In this document: positions 1-12,417 of the stretch, in pieces | Layout: every line of letters starts with the position of its first letter | Numbering within the stretch: the first letter of the stretch is position 1 | Assembly: GCA_039707655.1 (NCBI GenBank) | Contig: CM077672.1 | Coordinates: 458,778,390-458,842,389 of the forward strand | Reading direction: 5' to 3' | Length of the DNA: 64,000 bases | Source of the DNA: Elymus sibiricus | Taxonomy: Eukaryota > Streptophyta > Magnoliopsida > Poales > Poaceae | Translations under genes and position numbers: made by a program | Notes under the pieces: generated by a model | Databases searched by the model: none | What the model was told of the DNA's origin: nothing | Seen by the model: the letters and a program-made list of their open reading frames with translations, nothing else

Positions 1-1633
1 GTAGGCATGTCACTTGGTTAGGGGGTATGGGTGTATTCGGCTGGGCCGAGAGGGGTAGCGCCCCTGATCTTTTGCGCATGTTATATATGAGATTGTGATC
101 CCATGCTATTCGAGATTGTAGTCTCCCCGTCTTAGAGTTTATCTTGAACGATGCCTTGGGTGATTCCTGGCATCAGGAAAGTTAATCTAGTGTGTGTTGG
201 TCAGGTGTGTTTTCAACCCAAAGACCATAATTGGAATTAGTCAATGTCTCGGTGCTGGCTAAAGAAATCCTTTACTTGTGGGTAAAGAGTACACCCTCTG
301 CATAGTTTTACCTATTCGAATAGACGTGTCCGCGATTAAGGACTACAGTCTGGGTTGGTCAAGTGTCGGTCTTAGTGTCGGTCTCCGGAGGAAATAATTA
401 AACTGAGCATGGTTCATTTTGTAGGATAATTATTGTCACTATTGGTGCTATTACGAATATTATTGTTATCATGAATGTTATTATGGACTAACCTTTTCTT
501 TTATGTGCATTTCTGAATATCTCATGGGATGGCTAGACTACCCGAGATATTCATTTTCTTTTCTGGGTATCTCATGGGATGGCTAGACTACCCGGATACT
601 CAGTTTTATTTTCTTTCTGAATATCTCTTGGGATTGCTGGACTACCCTAGATATTCATTTTCTTTTCTGAGTACCTCATGGGATGGCTAGACTACCCGGA
701 TACTCATTTCTTTTCAAGACCTCTCGAGGCGTCGCTTTTAGACACCCGTTTGGCATTTCTTTTCAAGACCTCTCGAGGCGTCGCTTTTAGACACCCGTTT
801 GGCATTTCTTTTCAAGACCTCTCGAGGCATCGCTTTTAGACACCCGTTTGGCATTTCTTTTCAAGACCTCTCGAGGCATCGCTTTTAAACACCCGTTTGG
901 CATTTCTTTTCAAGACCTCTCGAGGCGTCGCTTTTAGACACCCGTTTGGCATTTCTTTTGGATTCTCGGGCGGTCCTGTCTCGCCCGATTCTCCACTTTT
1001 ATATTTTCTTTTGGATTCTCGGGCAGTCCTGTCTCGCCCGATTCTCCACTTTTATATTTTCTTTTGGAATTTCTCGGGCGGTCCAGCGCCTGATGTTCCA
1101 TTAACTTTCTTTGCTTGTCACTCAAATTTTATATTTATTCTTCTGCACCGTATTAATATTTATCATGCCTTAATTCGGTCAGCATATGCATATAAATTAA
1201 TTCATCATGAACATGTGCACTCTATTGCATTCGGTATATCTTTTGTTCATAATGTTTGCGAGTACATTCAAACGTACTCACTGGCTTGTCCCTGGCTATT
1301 TAATTGGCCAGGTCAGGATTTTCAATGAGGAGTACTACAACGACGTCCATGCGGAGCCTAGGATAGCAGCCACGCGGGATATGAATTATCCGGGTCAGCT
1401 GTTCCCGTGGGAATGGAGCCCCATCAGCGTTGGAGAACCACGAGTCGCTTCCGTCACCCGTCACTAGAAATCATTGTTGTATCATTAGACCTTTATGGTC
1501 TTGTATCCAATTCTTGTAATTGCTTGGTAATCGGTAACAAGGACGTGTCCACCTGTAACAGTAATCCTGGGGCTGGTGGTGGCACGAGGGGTTAATTTCT
1601 GGGATGTTGTGTTCCAGAAATCAGGCCCCGACA
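1..1633 (+). mobile_element. Right end of a gypsy-like element (partial LTR)
   Basis: No intact gene is visible. The stretch ends in AAATCAGGCCCCGACA, a CA-type terminus resembling the 3' end of grass gypsy LTRs. The homology of the neighbouring LTR at 1635-2462 begins immediately after it, so this element probably interrupted that LTR. The last 300 bp hold the T-rich, polyadenylation-like sequence usual in an LTR R/U5 region. The left end lies outside the window. The superfamily assignment is inference from the terminus only. Confidence 0.35.
511..1075. repeat. Three consecutive ~50-bp tandem repeat families
   Basis: Four units start at 511, 561, 615 and 665 and share GGATGGCTAGACTACCC. Five 49-bp units start at 705, 754, 803, 852 and 901 and share CCTCTCGAGGC and CACCCGTTTGG. 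At least two 53-bp units (from 961 and 1014) share TCTCGGGC and TCGCCCGATTCTCC. All three types are separated by a common ATTTTCTTTTC-like linker, so the region is one array whose unit core changed twice. Confidence 0.85.
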
Positions 1634-1634
1634 C

Positions 1635-2462
1635 TCTCCCATTGCAAGATAAATCAATCTAGTAGGCCAAACCAAATCGATAGATCGGAGAGAAATACAA
1701 AGCTATAATAATCATGCATAAAAGAGTTTAGAGAAGACTCAAATATTTCTCATGAATAATCTGATCATAAACTCACAATTCATCGGATCCCAACAAACAC
1801 ACCGCAAAAGAAGATTACATCGGATAGAACTCCAAGAACATCGAGGAGAACATGGTATTGAAGATCAAAGAGAGAAAAGAAGCCATCTAGCTACTAGCTA
1901 TGGACCCGTAGGTCTGTGGTAAACTACTCACACATCATCGGAAGGGCAGCAAGGTTGATGTAGAAGCCCTCCGTGATCGATTCCCCCTCCGGCAGAGTAC
2001 CAGAAAAGGCCTCCAGATGGGATCGCGGAAGAACAAAGGCTTGCGGCGTCGTAAAAGTTATTCGGGGTGGCTCCCTGTTGGTTTCCCAATATTTGAGAAT
2101 TTATAGATATGGAATTAGGTCAAACGGAGTCACGAGGGCCCCACAAGGCAACACGGCGCGCCCCCCTGGGCCGCACCCTGTTGCCTTGTGAAGCCTTCGT
2201 GAGGCTTCTGGCCTCCTCCCGAAGCTTCCAAGGTCTCTTTTGTCCAGAAAAAAATCTCCAAAAAGTTTCGTGGCATTTCGACTTCGTTTGGTACTGATTT
2301 CCTGAAAAACCAAAAACAAGCAGAAAACAGCAACTGGCACTGGGCACTAGGTTAATAGGTTAGTCCCAAAAAATGATATATAATTGCATATAAAAACATC
2401 CAAGATTGATACTATAATAGCATGGAACAATCAAAAATTATAGATACGTTGGAGACGTATCA
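1635..2462 (-). repeat. Truncated 3' LTR of the gypsy element
   Basis: About 828 bp are nearly identical to 15289-16114, with roughly a dozen differences seen by eye. On the minus strand it begins TGATACGTCTCC. About 0.7 kb present at 14565-15288 is missing here because the element at 1-1633 interrupts the LTR. Confidence 0.9.
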
Positions 2463-2477
2463 AGCATCCCCAAGCTT
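2463..2477 (-). other. Polypurine tract of the gypsy element
   Basis: On the minus strand AAGCTTGGGGATGCT directly precedes the LTR start TGATACG, the expected place for the plus-strand primer of reverse transcription. The same AAGCTTGGGGATGC motif recurs near 13170 and 13220. Confidence 0.7.
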
Positions 2478-3877
2478 AATTCCTGCTCGTCGTCGAGTAG
2501 GTAAATGATAAAAACAGAATTTTTGATGTGGAATGCTACCTAACATGTTTCATCATGTAATCTCTCTCTTACGGTATGAATAATAAGATCCGAATGATTC
2601 AAGGCAATAGTCTATAGTTTGACATAAAGACATCAATACTCAGGCATACTAATAAACAATCATGTCTTTCAAAATAAAAATGCTAAAGAACGTTATCCCT
2701 ACAAAATCATATAATCCTGTCATGCTCCATCTTATTAACACAAAATACTTATCATGCACTACCCCGATGACAAGCCGAGCAATTGGTTCATACTTTTTAA
2801 CGCGCTTCAGCTTTTTCAACTCCCACGCAATACATGAGCGCAAGCCATGGATATAGCACTATGGGTGGAATAGAGTGTGGTGGTAAAGATCAATAAGGGG
2901 AAGTCAAAAATAAGAAGATAGTCTCACATCAACAAGGCTAATCAATGGGCTATGGAGATGCACATCAATTGATGTCAATGCGAGGAGTAGGGATTGCCAT
3001 GCAACGGATGCACTAAGAGCTATAAGTGTATGAAAGCTCAACAATGAAAAACTAAGTGGGTGTGCATCCAACTTGCTTGCTCATGAAGACCTCGGGCATT
3101 TGAGGAAGCCCGTCATCGAAATATACAAGCCAAGTTCTATAATGAAAAATTCCCACTAGTATATGAAAGTGACAAAATAGGAGACTCTCTATATGAAAAA
3201 CATGGTGCTACTCTGAAGCACAAGTGTGGAAAAAGGATAGTAACATTGCCCCTTCTCTCTTTTTCTCTCATTTTTTTTTCGTGGGCTCTCTTTGGCCTAT
3301 TTTTTTTTCTTTTTTTACTTAGAACGGTATCATGGACCTCATCCCCACTTTTTCGAGGACTCATTAGTCTCCACCATTCTTTCCTCACTGGGACAATGCT
3401 CTAATAATGATGATCATCACACTTTTATTTACTTACAACTCAATATTACAACTCGATACTAGAACAAAATATGACTCTATATGAATGCCTCTGGCAGTGT
3501 ACTAGGATGTGCAATGATGCTAGTGTAACATGTATAAAAATGATGAACGGTGGCTGAGCCACAAATACTATGTCAGCTATATGATCATGCAAAGCAATAT
3601 GACAATGATGATGTGTGTCATAAAAACGGAACGGTGGAAGTTGCATGGCAATATATCGCGGAATGGCTATGGAAATGCCATGATAGGTAAGTATGGTGGC
3701 TGTTTTGAGGAAGATATAAGGAGGCTTATGTGTGATAGAGCGTATCATATCACGGGGTTTGGATGCACCGACGAAGTTTGCACCAACTCTCGATGTGAGA
3801 AAGGGCAATGCACGGTACCGAAGAGGCTAGCAAATTGCGGAAAGGTGAGAGTGCGTATAATCCATGGACTCACATTA
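2478..3877 (-). other. Non-coding 3' interior of the gypsy element
   Basis: No ORF resembling a retrotransposon domain is seen. The sequence is AT-rich with short T and A runs (3264-3315). It continues at 12413 on the other side of the copia solo LTR. Target duplication CATTA occupies 3873-3877. Confidence 0.7.
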
Positions 3878-4151
3878 TGTAGGGGAACGCAGCAGAAAAC
3901 AAAAAATTTCGGTACAACGAGCACGCCCAGGACCACTATGAAGATGCATACAAGGTTTTTGATCTTTTCGTTACCGACTCGTAGCGCAGCGGAAGTAGAG
4001 TCGATGACGATCGGCGGTGCAGATCCCCTCAGCTAGGATTTTACAACCTCCCAACCGCGAGGATGTTCTCCCTCGTCTACCCCTCGGACAGCCCTCCGGG
4101 AGGCGGTCGGACAGTCCCTCGGACGGTGTCACGGACAGCCCCTCGGGAGGA

Positions 4152-4625
4152 CACTACAGGAATCAGCTGATTTGCCGTCTGCCTTGGCAGACGGCAAAGG
4201 ACCATAAAGCGGACGGCAAATGCTTCCGGCACTGGAAGCTCCGGTAATGAGCTTTTTTACCATCTGCATTAGTACAGCGGACGGCAAAGACCTTTGCCGT
4301 CAGCTTTCCTGGCAAAGCAGACGGCGAAGAAAGTGGACGGCAAAGAATAGACGTTAGCCACGTTAGGTGGCTAATGGGAGACTTTGCCGTCTGCCGGCAG
4401 ACGGCAAACGTGCTCTCCCCTTTGCCGTCTGCTTCCTGACGTCAGCAGCCAAGTGGTATAACGTCAGCAGACCACTCGCCTTTGCCGTCTGCCAGCGGAC
4501 GGCATAATGACCAAATGGGTCAGGCCAAGTACTCCCAGGTTGCACAGGTTGCTGCCACGTGGCTCCTTTGCCGTCTGCTGGCTGACGGCAAAGACCTTTG
4601 TCGTCCGCTGGCAGACGGCAAAGTG
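4152..4625. repeat. Left subterminal repeats of CACTA 1
   Basis: About a dozen copies of TTTGCCGTC(T/C)GC and GCAGACGGCAAA occur in both orientations, often as inverted pairs around a short loop (for example 4171-4199, 4382-4407 and 4569-4592). Confidence 0.9.
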
Positions 4626-4973
4626 CCTATATTGCCCCTTTTTATTCAGTTTTTTGTTATATCCAAGCATTTTCACAGCAAATATATGATATATATATAT
4701 ATATATTTCACAGGGCAAACAGTATGTGCAAGTTTCACAGCAAGTATATGATATCCAACACATAAGAAACTATATCCCTGCCATATGGATATGATCATCC
4801 AACAGATATACCAAAACAAAATGTGCAAGTTTCACCATATTACAATAGTTTCATCCATAGGTAGCAAGTTTCACATTGTTCATGGATACAAAATCAAAAC
4901 AAAAAGTAAACACAAGCACTCCATCAATGCAAGCTTCCGTGAAGTGAATCAAATCTGCAAAATGGGAAATAAG

Positions 4974-5373
4974 AAAGTTAGAAGAAGAAGACTAGAAGAA
5001 GAAGAAGAAAAAGAAGAAGACTAGAAGAAGAAGAAGAAGAAGAAGAAGAGTTTTTCTTCTCTTTCTTTTTCTCCTCTTGTTTTTCTTCTTCTTATTGCTT
5101 GTTTGTGTCATTTTAGAGCTAACCTAGGTAATTATGCCATTTTTGACCTAACTAACCTTATTGTGTCATTTTGGAGGAAAATAAGCTAAGTATATGACAT
5201 TTATGAGGTTACCAAGGTTATTATGCCATTTTTGAAACGAATAAGCTAATTATGTCATAAATGGACTAAATAAGCTAATTATGTCATTTTGGAGGATAAT
5301 TAGCTAAGTATGTCTTTTTTGGGGAAATAAGCTAAGAAGAAGAAGAAGAAGAAGAAGACTAGAAGAAGAAGAA

Positions 5374-5404
<31 letters not shown>

Positions 5405-5424
5405 ACTAGAAGAAGAAGAAGAAG

Positions 5425-5455
<31 letters not shown>

Positions 5456-5575
5456 CTAGAAGAAGAAGAAGAAGAAAAAGAAGAAAGAAAGAAAAAGAAT
5501 AAGAATAAGAAGGAGTAGAAGATGGAGAAAAAGAAAGAAGAGAAAACGGAAGAATAAGAATATATTTTATTCTTC
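4974..5575. repeat. GAA/GAAGAA microsatellites
   Basis: Long (GAA)n tracts lie at 4981-5050 and 5333-5510, interrupted by ACTAGAAG motifs, followed by a complementary TTC-rich tract to about 5710. The low-complexity ORFs here are artefacts of the repeat. Confidence 0.9.
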
Positions 5576-6100
5576 TTCTCTCCTTTTCTCATCTTTCTTC
5601 TTCTCTTCTATCTTTTTATCCTTTTCCTTCTCATTCTTCTTCTTTTATTCTTTCTTTTTCTTCTCTTTCTTCTTCTATTATTTCTTTTTCTCCTCTTCCT
5701 TGTTTTTCTTCTTCTTATTCCTTATTTGTGTCATTTTAGAGCTAACTTAGGTAATTATGCCATTTTTGAACTAACTAAGCTTATTATGTCAATTTGGAGG
5801 AAAATAAGGTAAGTATAGGTCATTTTTGTGCTAACCTAGGTAATTATGCCATTTTTGAGCTAACTTAGGTAAGTATATGTCATTTTAGAGCTAACTTAGG
5901 TAATTATGTCATTTTGGAGGAAAATAAGCTAAGTATATGATATTTATGAGCTAACCAAGGTTATTATGCCATTTTTGAAATGAATAAGCTAATTATGTCA
6001 TAAATGAACTAAATAAGCTAATTATGTCATTTTGGAGGATAATTAGCTAAGTATGTCTTTTTTGGGGAAAATAAGCTAAGTATGTGGCATAATAGGGCTA
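5100..6100. repeat. Diverged minisatellite with core TTATGTCATTTT
   Basis: Two blocks (5100-5335 and 5725-6090) are built from ~30-40-bp units of the form (A/T)TATG(T/C)CATTTTxGAGxxAAxTAAGCTAA. The GAA tracts lie between the blocks. No coding potential. Confidence 0.75.
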
Positions 6101-6260
6101 CCTAGCATGTACGAAGCTAAGTATGCATTTGTTAAGAAAAACACTAGAGAAAACTTACCGTCGTCGTCATCACGGAGGTCAAGCACCGGGGTTGCTCTGG
6201 CAGCCGCGATCACCTGGAGAAGGTTGCCCTGGAGAAGGGGTGTGCGATGCGGCTCTAGAG

Positions 6261-8128
6261 TTATGCTGCACCAAAGATCATTTGCAAAGTCTCGTTAGCA
6301 TGATGACACTCAAATGTTAAGACTAGTAAATAATGACCATTCAAATGAAACTCACCGTTCCCGCTCTAGTAATGACCGGCATCGGCGGAGGGGTCTGACC
6401 GGTCTTCTCGCACATAGACTGCACATTTGGTTTTCACGAGTCAGTCATATTAGTTAGTAATGAAACGAACATTACATGCATGATTTGGCTAATATGCAGA
6501 AGAAACTTACCACGAGGAGCTCGTACATGGCCCGGTGAGCCGCGTCATTCCATGCACTCTCCTCCTCCAACAACCTAGCCGTCTTCTCCTCCGCCAGCAG
6601 TTCCTTCTCCGCCGCCACCCGGTCCCTCTCCTCCAGAAGCGCCTGGGTTGTCGCTCTCTCTTTCTGAAGAGCAGCCTGCAACACCACTCCTCGTTAGCAT
6701 TGTAATCATCGATGGCCACACACACAATGTAATGGAGGAAAGATATCTGAGTCCGTATAACTAACCTCGATGGCGAGATCGACTGGCCGTGGACGAGTCC
6801 TTATCTCAGGACAGGAGCTCGTTTGGCGCGCCTTGATCTCCGGGAGAGTGCGAGGACAACGTATCAGTCCATCTCCAATGGCTAATGAGCCATGGGGCCT
6901 CCCGCCACCAGATATCATCACCAGCTCTGGATCAGTAGGATTCTGGCTCGGGTTAAAGTCCTCCCCTTTCCTCGCCTTCCCCTCCTGGTTGTACCTCACG
7001 AGCTTGTGGTGGGAGGAGATGTTGGTGAAATTCTCTAGATGATCGAGGTCAGACTCAGAGAATGCCTTGGCCTTCTTGTACGAGGCAGTATGGGCCATGG
7101 CATAGAGGTCGTACACCTCAGGCACCTCCGTGTTATTGTGTCGCGCCTAAAAGAGAGGAACAAACTATTAGTAAAGGGCTCAAGCTAGCATGAAGAATGA
7201 ATTGCATGAATCATGAAGCAAGCCACATACCCAGTTCCGCCCGAACTGATATAAGTTGGCGCTGCCTTGATGGTGTGGCACACCAACCATTTGGGCACGC
7301 CGGTCCTTGGCATTGTCGTGGACGGCTCGCCAGCGGCCTGTGCACCACTCATCCACCAACGCCTCCCAACAATCCATCTTATCTGCACACCATCTCGGGG
7401 GCACCTAAGTTAGTAAAGAGAAATTTGAGCGCTACGCCTACGAATCAAATCAAGGAAACTAAGTACAATGCCTTAAGAATAGGTAATTACCTTCATGTAC
7501 TGATCCTTCTTCAGAAACTTAGCCCGGCACGACGGCTTGTCCTTCTTAATACCACGCTTGGCGTAGTAGTCTCGAACAGCCTGCGGCCGAGCCTCGTGCC
7601 GTAAGTTTTGTAGTAGGCGCTTGCACTCGGTATCGATAACCTTTGCCGCGTCCTCCTCGTATCCCTCCTCACACCTGTAGAAGGTCTGCAATCAAACGAG
7701 ACAACACTGATTAGTACAATAACTAGCTATTGTTAATTTTTAATTGTGTAAAGGAGAAATTCCCCAAAAGCTTCTGATCACCATCTCGGCCCTCGTGTGG
7801 CACAAGACACCGTCGATCATCTCCTCCGGCGGGGCCGGGGCAGCCAAGTAGTGCTCCCAGCTCAATCCTAGCTCTGGAAGCTGACCCTCACCAGGCAACG
7901 TGACAAACCCCGGGAAATTTTGCCGGCAAAGCACACCAAGGACGGTGTTGGGCCTGTGGACTCCACTGGCGTGTAGCCAATCCCTGCAGTATGACAAGGC
8001 CAACGCATTAGATATTTGAAGAAACGTGAAGGCAAAAGGTACAAAAAGAGTAAATGCACTTACTTCTCCCCATCAGGCCTAATCACCGGCCTCTGCTCGC
8101 GGGTCGCCGGCAAGGGCGGGAGCCATGT
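6261..8128 (-). CDS. Transposase_24-type CACTA accessory protein, multi-exon, probably defective
   Basis: The exons can be traced by splice signals on the minus strand: about 8128-8064, 7983-7764, 7685-7491, 7404-7231, 7146-6766, 6675-6511, 6418-6356 and 6290-6261 (stop TAA). Exons 3-7 are intact, in phase 0 and of exactly 65, 58, 127, 55 and 21 codons. The product contains RPDGEKDWLHASGVHRPNT, MPPRWCADKMDCW-like and MPEVYDLYAMAHTASYKKAK-type segments, then a C-terminal coiled coil rich in E, R and L (6511-6675). It matches my memory of the plant transposase (Ptta/En/Spm, Transposase_24) family in CACTA elements. The donor after 7764 reads GG instead of GT, and the 5' exons upstream of 8128 are not traced, so it may be non-functional. 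Confidence 0.75.
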
Positions 8129-8129
8129 A

Positions 8130-8295
8130 CCACATCTATCTATCTATATATCTACAAAAACCTACCAAAATTTGTTCTCTTCCATCCATCTATTTATTTA
8201 CAAAACTACCCAATACTACACAAACAAAATATTCCAATGCATCTATCCATCTATTCATTCAAATGCATCTATCCATCTATCTATAAAAACTACAC
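8130..8295. repeat. ATCT/ATCC-rich simple repeat
   Basis: Irregular runs of CATCTATC, CATCCATC and TACAAAA lie in what should be an intron of the transposase-like gene. Confidence 0.6.
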
Positions 8296-9880
8296 AATTC
8301 CATCCAAATGCATCAAGAAGGTTCTATCCAGGTCAAGAGGATTTCAAAACCATCAAGAAGGAATTGAGACTTTTGCTGGTGTTGGCATGCTAGAATCTGC
8401 ATATCTTTCACTTGATGAACCAGAATTGTGAAAGTGGAGGTTCTTAACGTTTATCTTGCAAAATCAAATTAGTTAACAAAGTTACTCGTTCCTTAAAAAG
8501 AAAAAAACTTGCTGCACTATAGCACTTTTTCAACGGCCTGAAAGTGGATTTCAAACTAATTTGCTGGCAGAGAAATGAATACATTAAGAAAATATTTCTC
8601 TCAAGCACCTGGAATTTAATCCCAAGAGGCGCGCATATGGATGCTTATTTGGAGTTGTAAAACAATTTTTTTTAAAGACAAAATAGTCGACACTATCGTG
8701 TCAAAAAGGAATTATTGGCAATAAGCACTGGCATGTCAACATTGACATAATGTCATAGGCTACATCATTTCTCATAATGCCAATACATGTATGGTACAGA
8801 AATTCTATGGTGTAGTTCAGTTTGCTGAAAAACTGGAGCTCGGATTTAACATGGCACAGATTGTATTATCGTAAAGATAGAGACCAACCAGGGATAACAG
8901 GAAGACACAGCCCAACAGCACATCACATTATTGTGTACTTCCAATAAACTGGCATACAATACATGAATACAAATAGATGAACTGGACATTTGGAGGTGCT
9001 ACCTGTAGGAAGTCCTTGCCGGCGGGGAGAGTGATCAAAGTCAATATCAGCCCACCCTACCGCGTGCCGAGCTTCGACGGATTACAACCAGTGGAGGAGC
9101 AGAATCTTATTAAAAGATGCAACCTGCAAGTGAGTGAGCTTAGAAAAATTCCTCACGGATGAGAAACAAACAAACAGACATAATTTATGTATTGGCAACT
9201 ACACAACCATGCCAATGATACTAACAGAATTTATGTATTGCTTGAACCAAAAAATGTTTTAGAAGCAGAGAGCCCCTTGTTAACTAGGTGCTCACTGTTA
9301 TTAAAAGATGAAACCAATGGAGGAGCAGAATCTTCTTATTAGAAGATGCAATCTGCAAGGGAGCGAGCTTAGAAAAATTCCTCACGGATGAGGAACAAAC
9401 AGACAGATGTATATATAAAAAAAGTGTATAGCTACACAGCCATGCCAATGGTACTACTAACAGAATTTATGCATTGGTTGAATCAAAAGGAATGCTGCTG
9501 CATATTCATTCATTCATAGAAGAAACTGAACATCCGAAAAGGAATGCTCGAGATATAGTCATAGTTGAACCACCCGCATACATACATAGAAAGTGAACCA
9601 AAACTCGTGGTGTGTATTCATCATATATATATATATAGATGTAGAATTGCTGCAACTGAACCAATTGCAAAGCCATAGATACCAAAACAGTAGTGGCATA
9701 TTCATCGCATCAAACCACGGCCTAACCCTAGCACTTTCTAACAAAAAAATTCTAGTCTAACATTTTCTCTAACATTGCCCTCTAACAAATTCTAGTCTAA
9801 CATTTTCTAACACATTGTTCTCTAACCTTTTCGAGTTTAAAATTCATCTAACAAGAATTATAAAAAAAATACTCACCGGA
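8296..9880. repeat. CACTA interior with a ~170-bp duplicated segment
   Basis: No gene recognised. 9087-9247 and 9311-9483 are diverged copies (both contain GGAGGAGCAGAATCTT, CTTAGAAAAATTCCTCACGG and CCATGCCAATG) spaced 224 bp. The remainder is AT-rich intron-like sequence. Confidence 0.6.
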
Positions 9881-10215
9881 GGCGGGTCCTGGCCGGGGCA
9901 GCGGGAGACGGGGTCGGCCTGCTCCTCCCCACGCGCGGTAGAGGGAGGCCGGGGGGGCCGTGCCGGCTGCCGGGTGGGGCGGGAGGAGGAGGCCGGGGCG
10001 GCGGGGTAGCGGGGCGCCGGGGCGCCTAGGATCCGGGGCCGCCGGGGCGGCGGGCGGCTGGTGGTGAGGCGGTGGGGCGGCGGCAGCGGCCGGGCGCCGG
10101 GTGGTGGGGTGGCGGGTGGTGGGGCGGCGGCGGGTGGTGAGGGCGGCGGGGTCGTGGTGGTCGTCGGGGAGAGAGAGGCAGAGAAAGAGATAGAGAGAGG
10201 GGGAGGGGTGGGGGC
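9881..10215 (-). other. GC-rich, proline-coding stretch, possible first exon of the CACTA gene
   Basis: The minus strand is strongly C-rich (CCGCC and CACCAC runs) and open for about 110 codons, giving a P/A/R/H-rich low-complexity product. CACTA genes often begin with such an exon just inside the subterminal repeats. Without a visible splice link to 8128 this remains a guess. Strand bias alone could also make the frame. Confidence 0.3.
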
Positions 10216-10256
10216 GGCCGTTAGTTAAGTCAAATGTTTGCTGTCCGCCGATGAAT

Positions 10257-10550
10257 ACCGTCGGCTTAAAGACACTTTGCCGTCCGCTAGCAGACGGCAA
10301 AATGTATTCCATTTGACCTAACCAACTACTCGGTCCAGTGGGGCCCAGCTGATCTCTTTGCCGTCTGCCTTTTGTCTCTTTGCCGTCCGCTAACAGACGG
10401 CAATGAATGCACTGACGGCAAAAAAAATCTTTGCCATGAGTCCTTTCTTTGCCGTCCGCTTTGTGGAAGCAGACGGCAAAGACCTACTTTGCCGTCCGCT
10501 AGCAGACGGCAAAGAATGGACAGACGGCAAATTCTCTGATTCCAGTAGTG
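10257..10550. repeat. Right subterminal repeats of CACTA 1
   Basis: Eight or more copies of TTTGCCGTC(C/T)GC or its complement, mirroring 4152-4625, run up to the terminal CCAGTAGTG. Confidence 0.9.
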
Positions 10551-12417
10551 GACCCTCGAAACTCGGACGGTCACTCGGACAACCCTTCGGGAGGACCCTC
10601 GAAACTCGGACGGTCACTCGGACAGCCCTTCGGGAGGACACTTGCATAGCCCCTCGGGCAAAAAGATCGAACCTACGACCTCTCTACGGGGTTGCACACA
10701 TACGGTGTCATCTATCCGGCAGGGCTTCGCCGTCCAGAACTAGTTCCCATCGGAACCCAGACAGCCTTTTGGCTCTACGAAACTATTTCGCGGGGAGGGA
10801 GAGAAGAAGCCAGATCATTGCAATGACATGTGTATGTGAGAAAGAGTGAGTGTGGAGAGTGCCTCTCCACCTCTATTTATAGGAAAACCCAAGGGGTAGG
10901 GTGGCTCCCAAAATACCAAAATGCCCTCAGATATTTTCACACTATTCATAATAGTGTTTCCACTATTCATAATAGTGTTTCCACTACTCATGAGATATTT
11001 TCCCAATAGTGTTTTGACTATTCATAATAGTGTTTCCACTATTCGTGAGATATTTTCTCCCAATAGTGTTTCCACTATCCATAACACTATTCACAAAATA
11101 TTTTCCGCGACCGTTAAATCTGAAAATATTTCTGTAGGTCTTAGAACATTTCCAGTACCCACTAAAATAATTTTGGACGCGTTCCGAAACAATTCCGGAT
11201 TAGTGATTTTCATCTGCGAAAAGCAACCAAAGCGGTTCCGGCAGCTCCGAAACATTTCCGGTTTTTTCTCCGGAAAAATCCCAGAAGTTTCCAGAACAAT
11301 TCTGGCACCCTCCAAGAATTTCCAGGCGTGTGCCGAAACCAATTTGACCTAATGGTATACCCTGAAACAACTTTTCAGTTTTACCGAAACTATTCCGGTG
11401 TTCTCTCTCCGGAACTTTTCCGTTGTCTCCAAAACTTTTCCGGTGACTTTCTCTCAGACTCCTTATCTAGAATTCAGCAGATAGATGACCCTTAAGCGTG
11501 TGACCCTATAGGTTCGGTGAGGTATAGACATGACCGGAACACTTTCCGATCAATGATCAACATCGGAGCCGTGGACACCCATATTGACCCGACACCCATA
11601 TTGACCCCTATACCCACACGAATAATATTCGAGTGAACCTCCAGTTGCCGTGTGCTATTCTTGTTGCTTCGCGATATGTTACAAACACCCGAGGTGAGAT
11701 TTATCGGCATCCCCGTGGATCAACACTTGTCCATAATGCCAGTTACCTCGTTACTGTGTTTGTTCTCTTTTCTCGTTCCCGTGTTTCGGCATCCCTATGA
11801 TCAAATCACAATGTGTCTGGCCAGACGATGGTGGATACCGTAACACCGAGAGGGCCCAGAGATATCTCTCCATCGTCGGAGGAGCATATCCCAATCTTGA
11901 GCTATCAAGTCCCTTGACATACTTTTCCATGAACCCGTAAGCTGCCGTAATAGCCACCCATTTACGGATGACGTTTAACAAACCCCAAAGTTTATGAAGC
12001 AAGCATGAAGAAAACCCGACACTCTCATGGTCTAAGGAATTATGCAAACGTTAACTTTCTCTGTGTTATTAACCATTAACATGTGACGAAGATATCTCAT
12101 AGCATAACATCAATTCGGGTCGATTCAACCACAAGTGTTCTTCTAACATTGTGTCCCCAAAGTTGCCGGCATAGTCATGCCCATGATCAGGAAAACAGAA
12201 CCATCATGCAACACTTGAGCTAGTCTTAGAGGCCAGACTAGGAATACATTTTACCGTTTATTATTCCACACGTGCATATGAGTCTTCCTCCGAGCCTCGT
12301 GGTTATTGCAGACTCGAGAACCATAGCAGTTATAGCACGGAATATAAACATAATTATGAACATGGAGATAAATAATAACATTTATTATTGCCTCTAGGGC
12401 ATATCTCCTACACATTA

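Larger units (their letters stand above)
4152..10550 (-). mobile_element. CACTA (En/Spm) transposon, TTTGCCGTC family
   Basis: The termini are CACTACAGGAATCAG at 4152 and its near-perfect inverse ending CCAGTAGTG at 10550. Both ends carry dense copies of TTTGCCGTCTGC and its complement, the subterminal repeats that CACTA transposases bind. The left flank ends GGGAGGA and the right flank starts GACCCTCG. The sister LTR reads GGGAGGACCCTCG (in complement), so the footprint is a 2-3 bp duplication. Inside are a Transposase_24-type gene on the minus strand, GAA microsatellites and minisatellites. No large DDE transposase ORF is visible, so mobilisation in trans is likely. Confidence 0.93.
3878..12412 (-). 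mobile_element. Copia-type solo LTR, split by a CACTA transposon
   Basis: On the minus strand it begins TGTAGGAGATATGCCCTAGA at 12412 and ends CTGCGTTCCCCTACA at 3878. A perfect 5-bp duplication CATTA flanks it (3873-3877 and 12413-12417). With the CACTA (4152-10550) removed it is about 2.14 kb, the same size as the sister copy at 38730-40868. A TATA-like TATTTATA sits at 10874-10881 in promoter orientation on the minus strand. There is no internal region or second LTR, so this is a solo LTR left by LTR-LTR recombination. The terminus is of the Angela/BARE kind; the exact family is uncertain. Confidence 0.9.

Noticed and set aside
5359..5592. ORF rich in F, L and S opposite the GAA repeats
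   Set aside because: Pure translation of a microsatellite.
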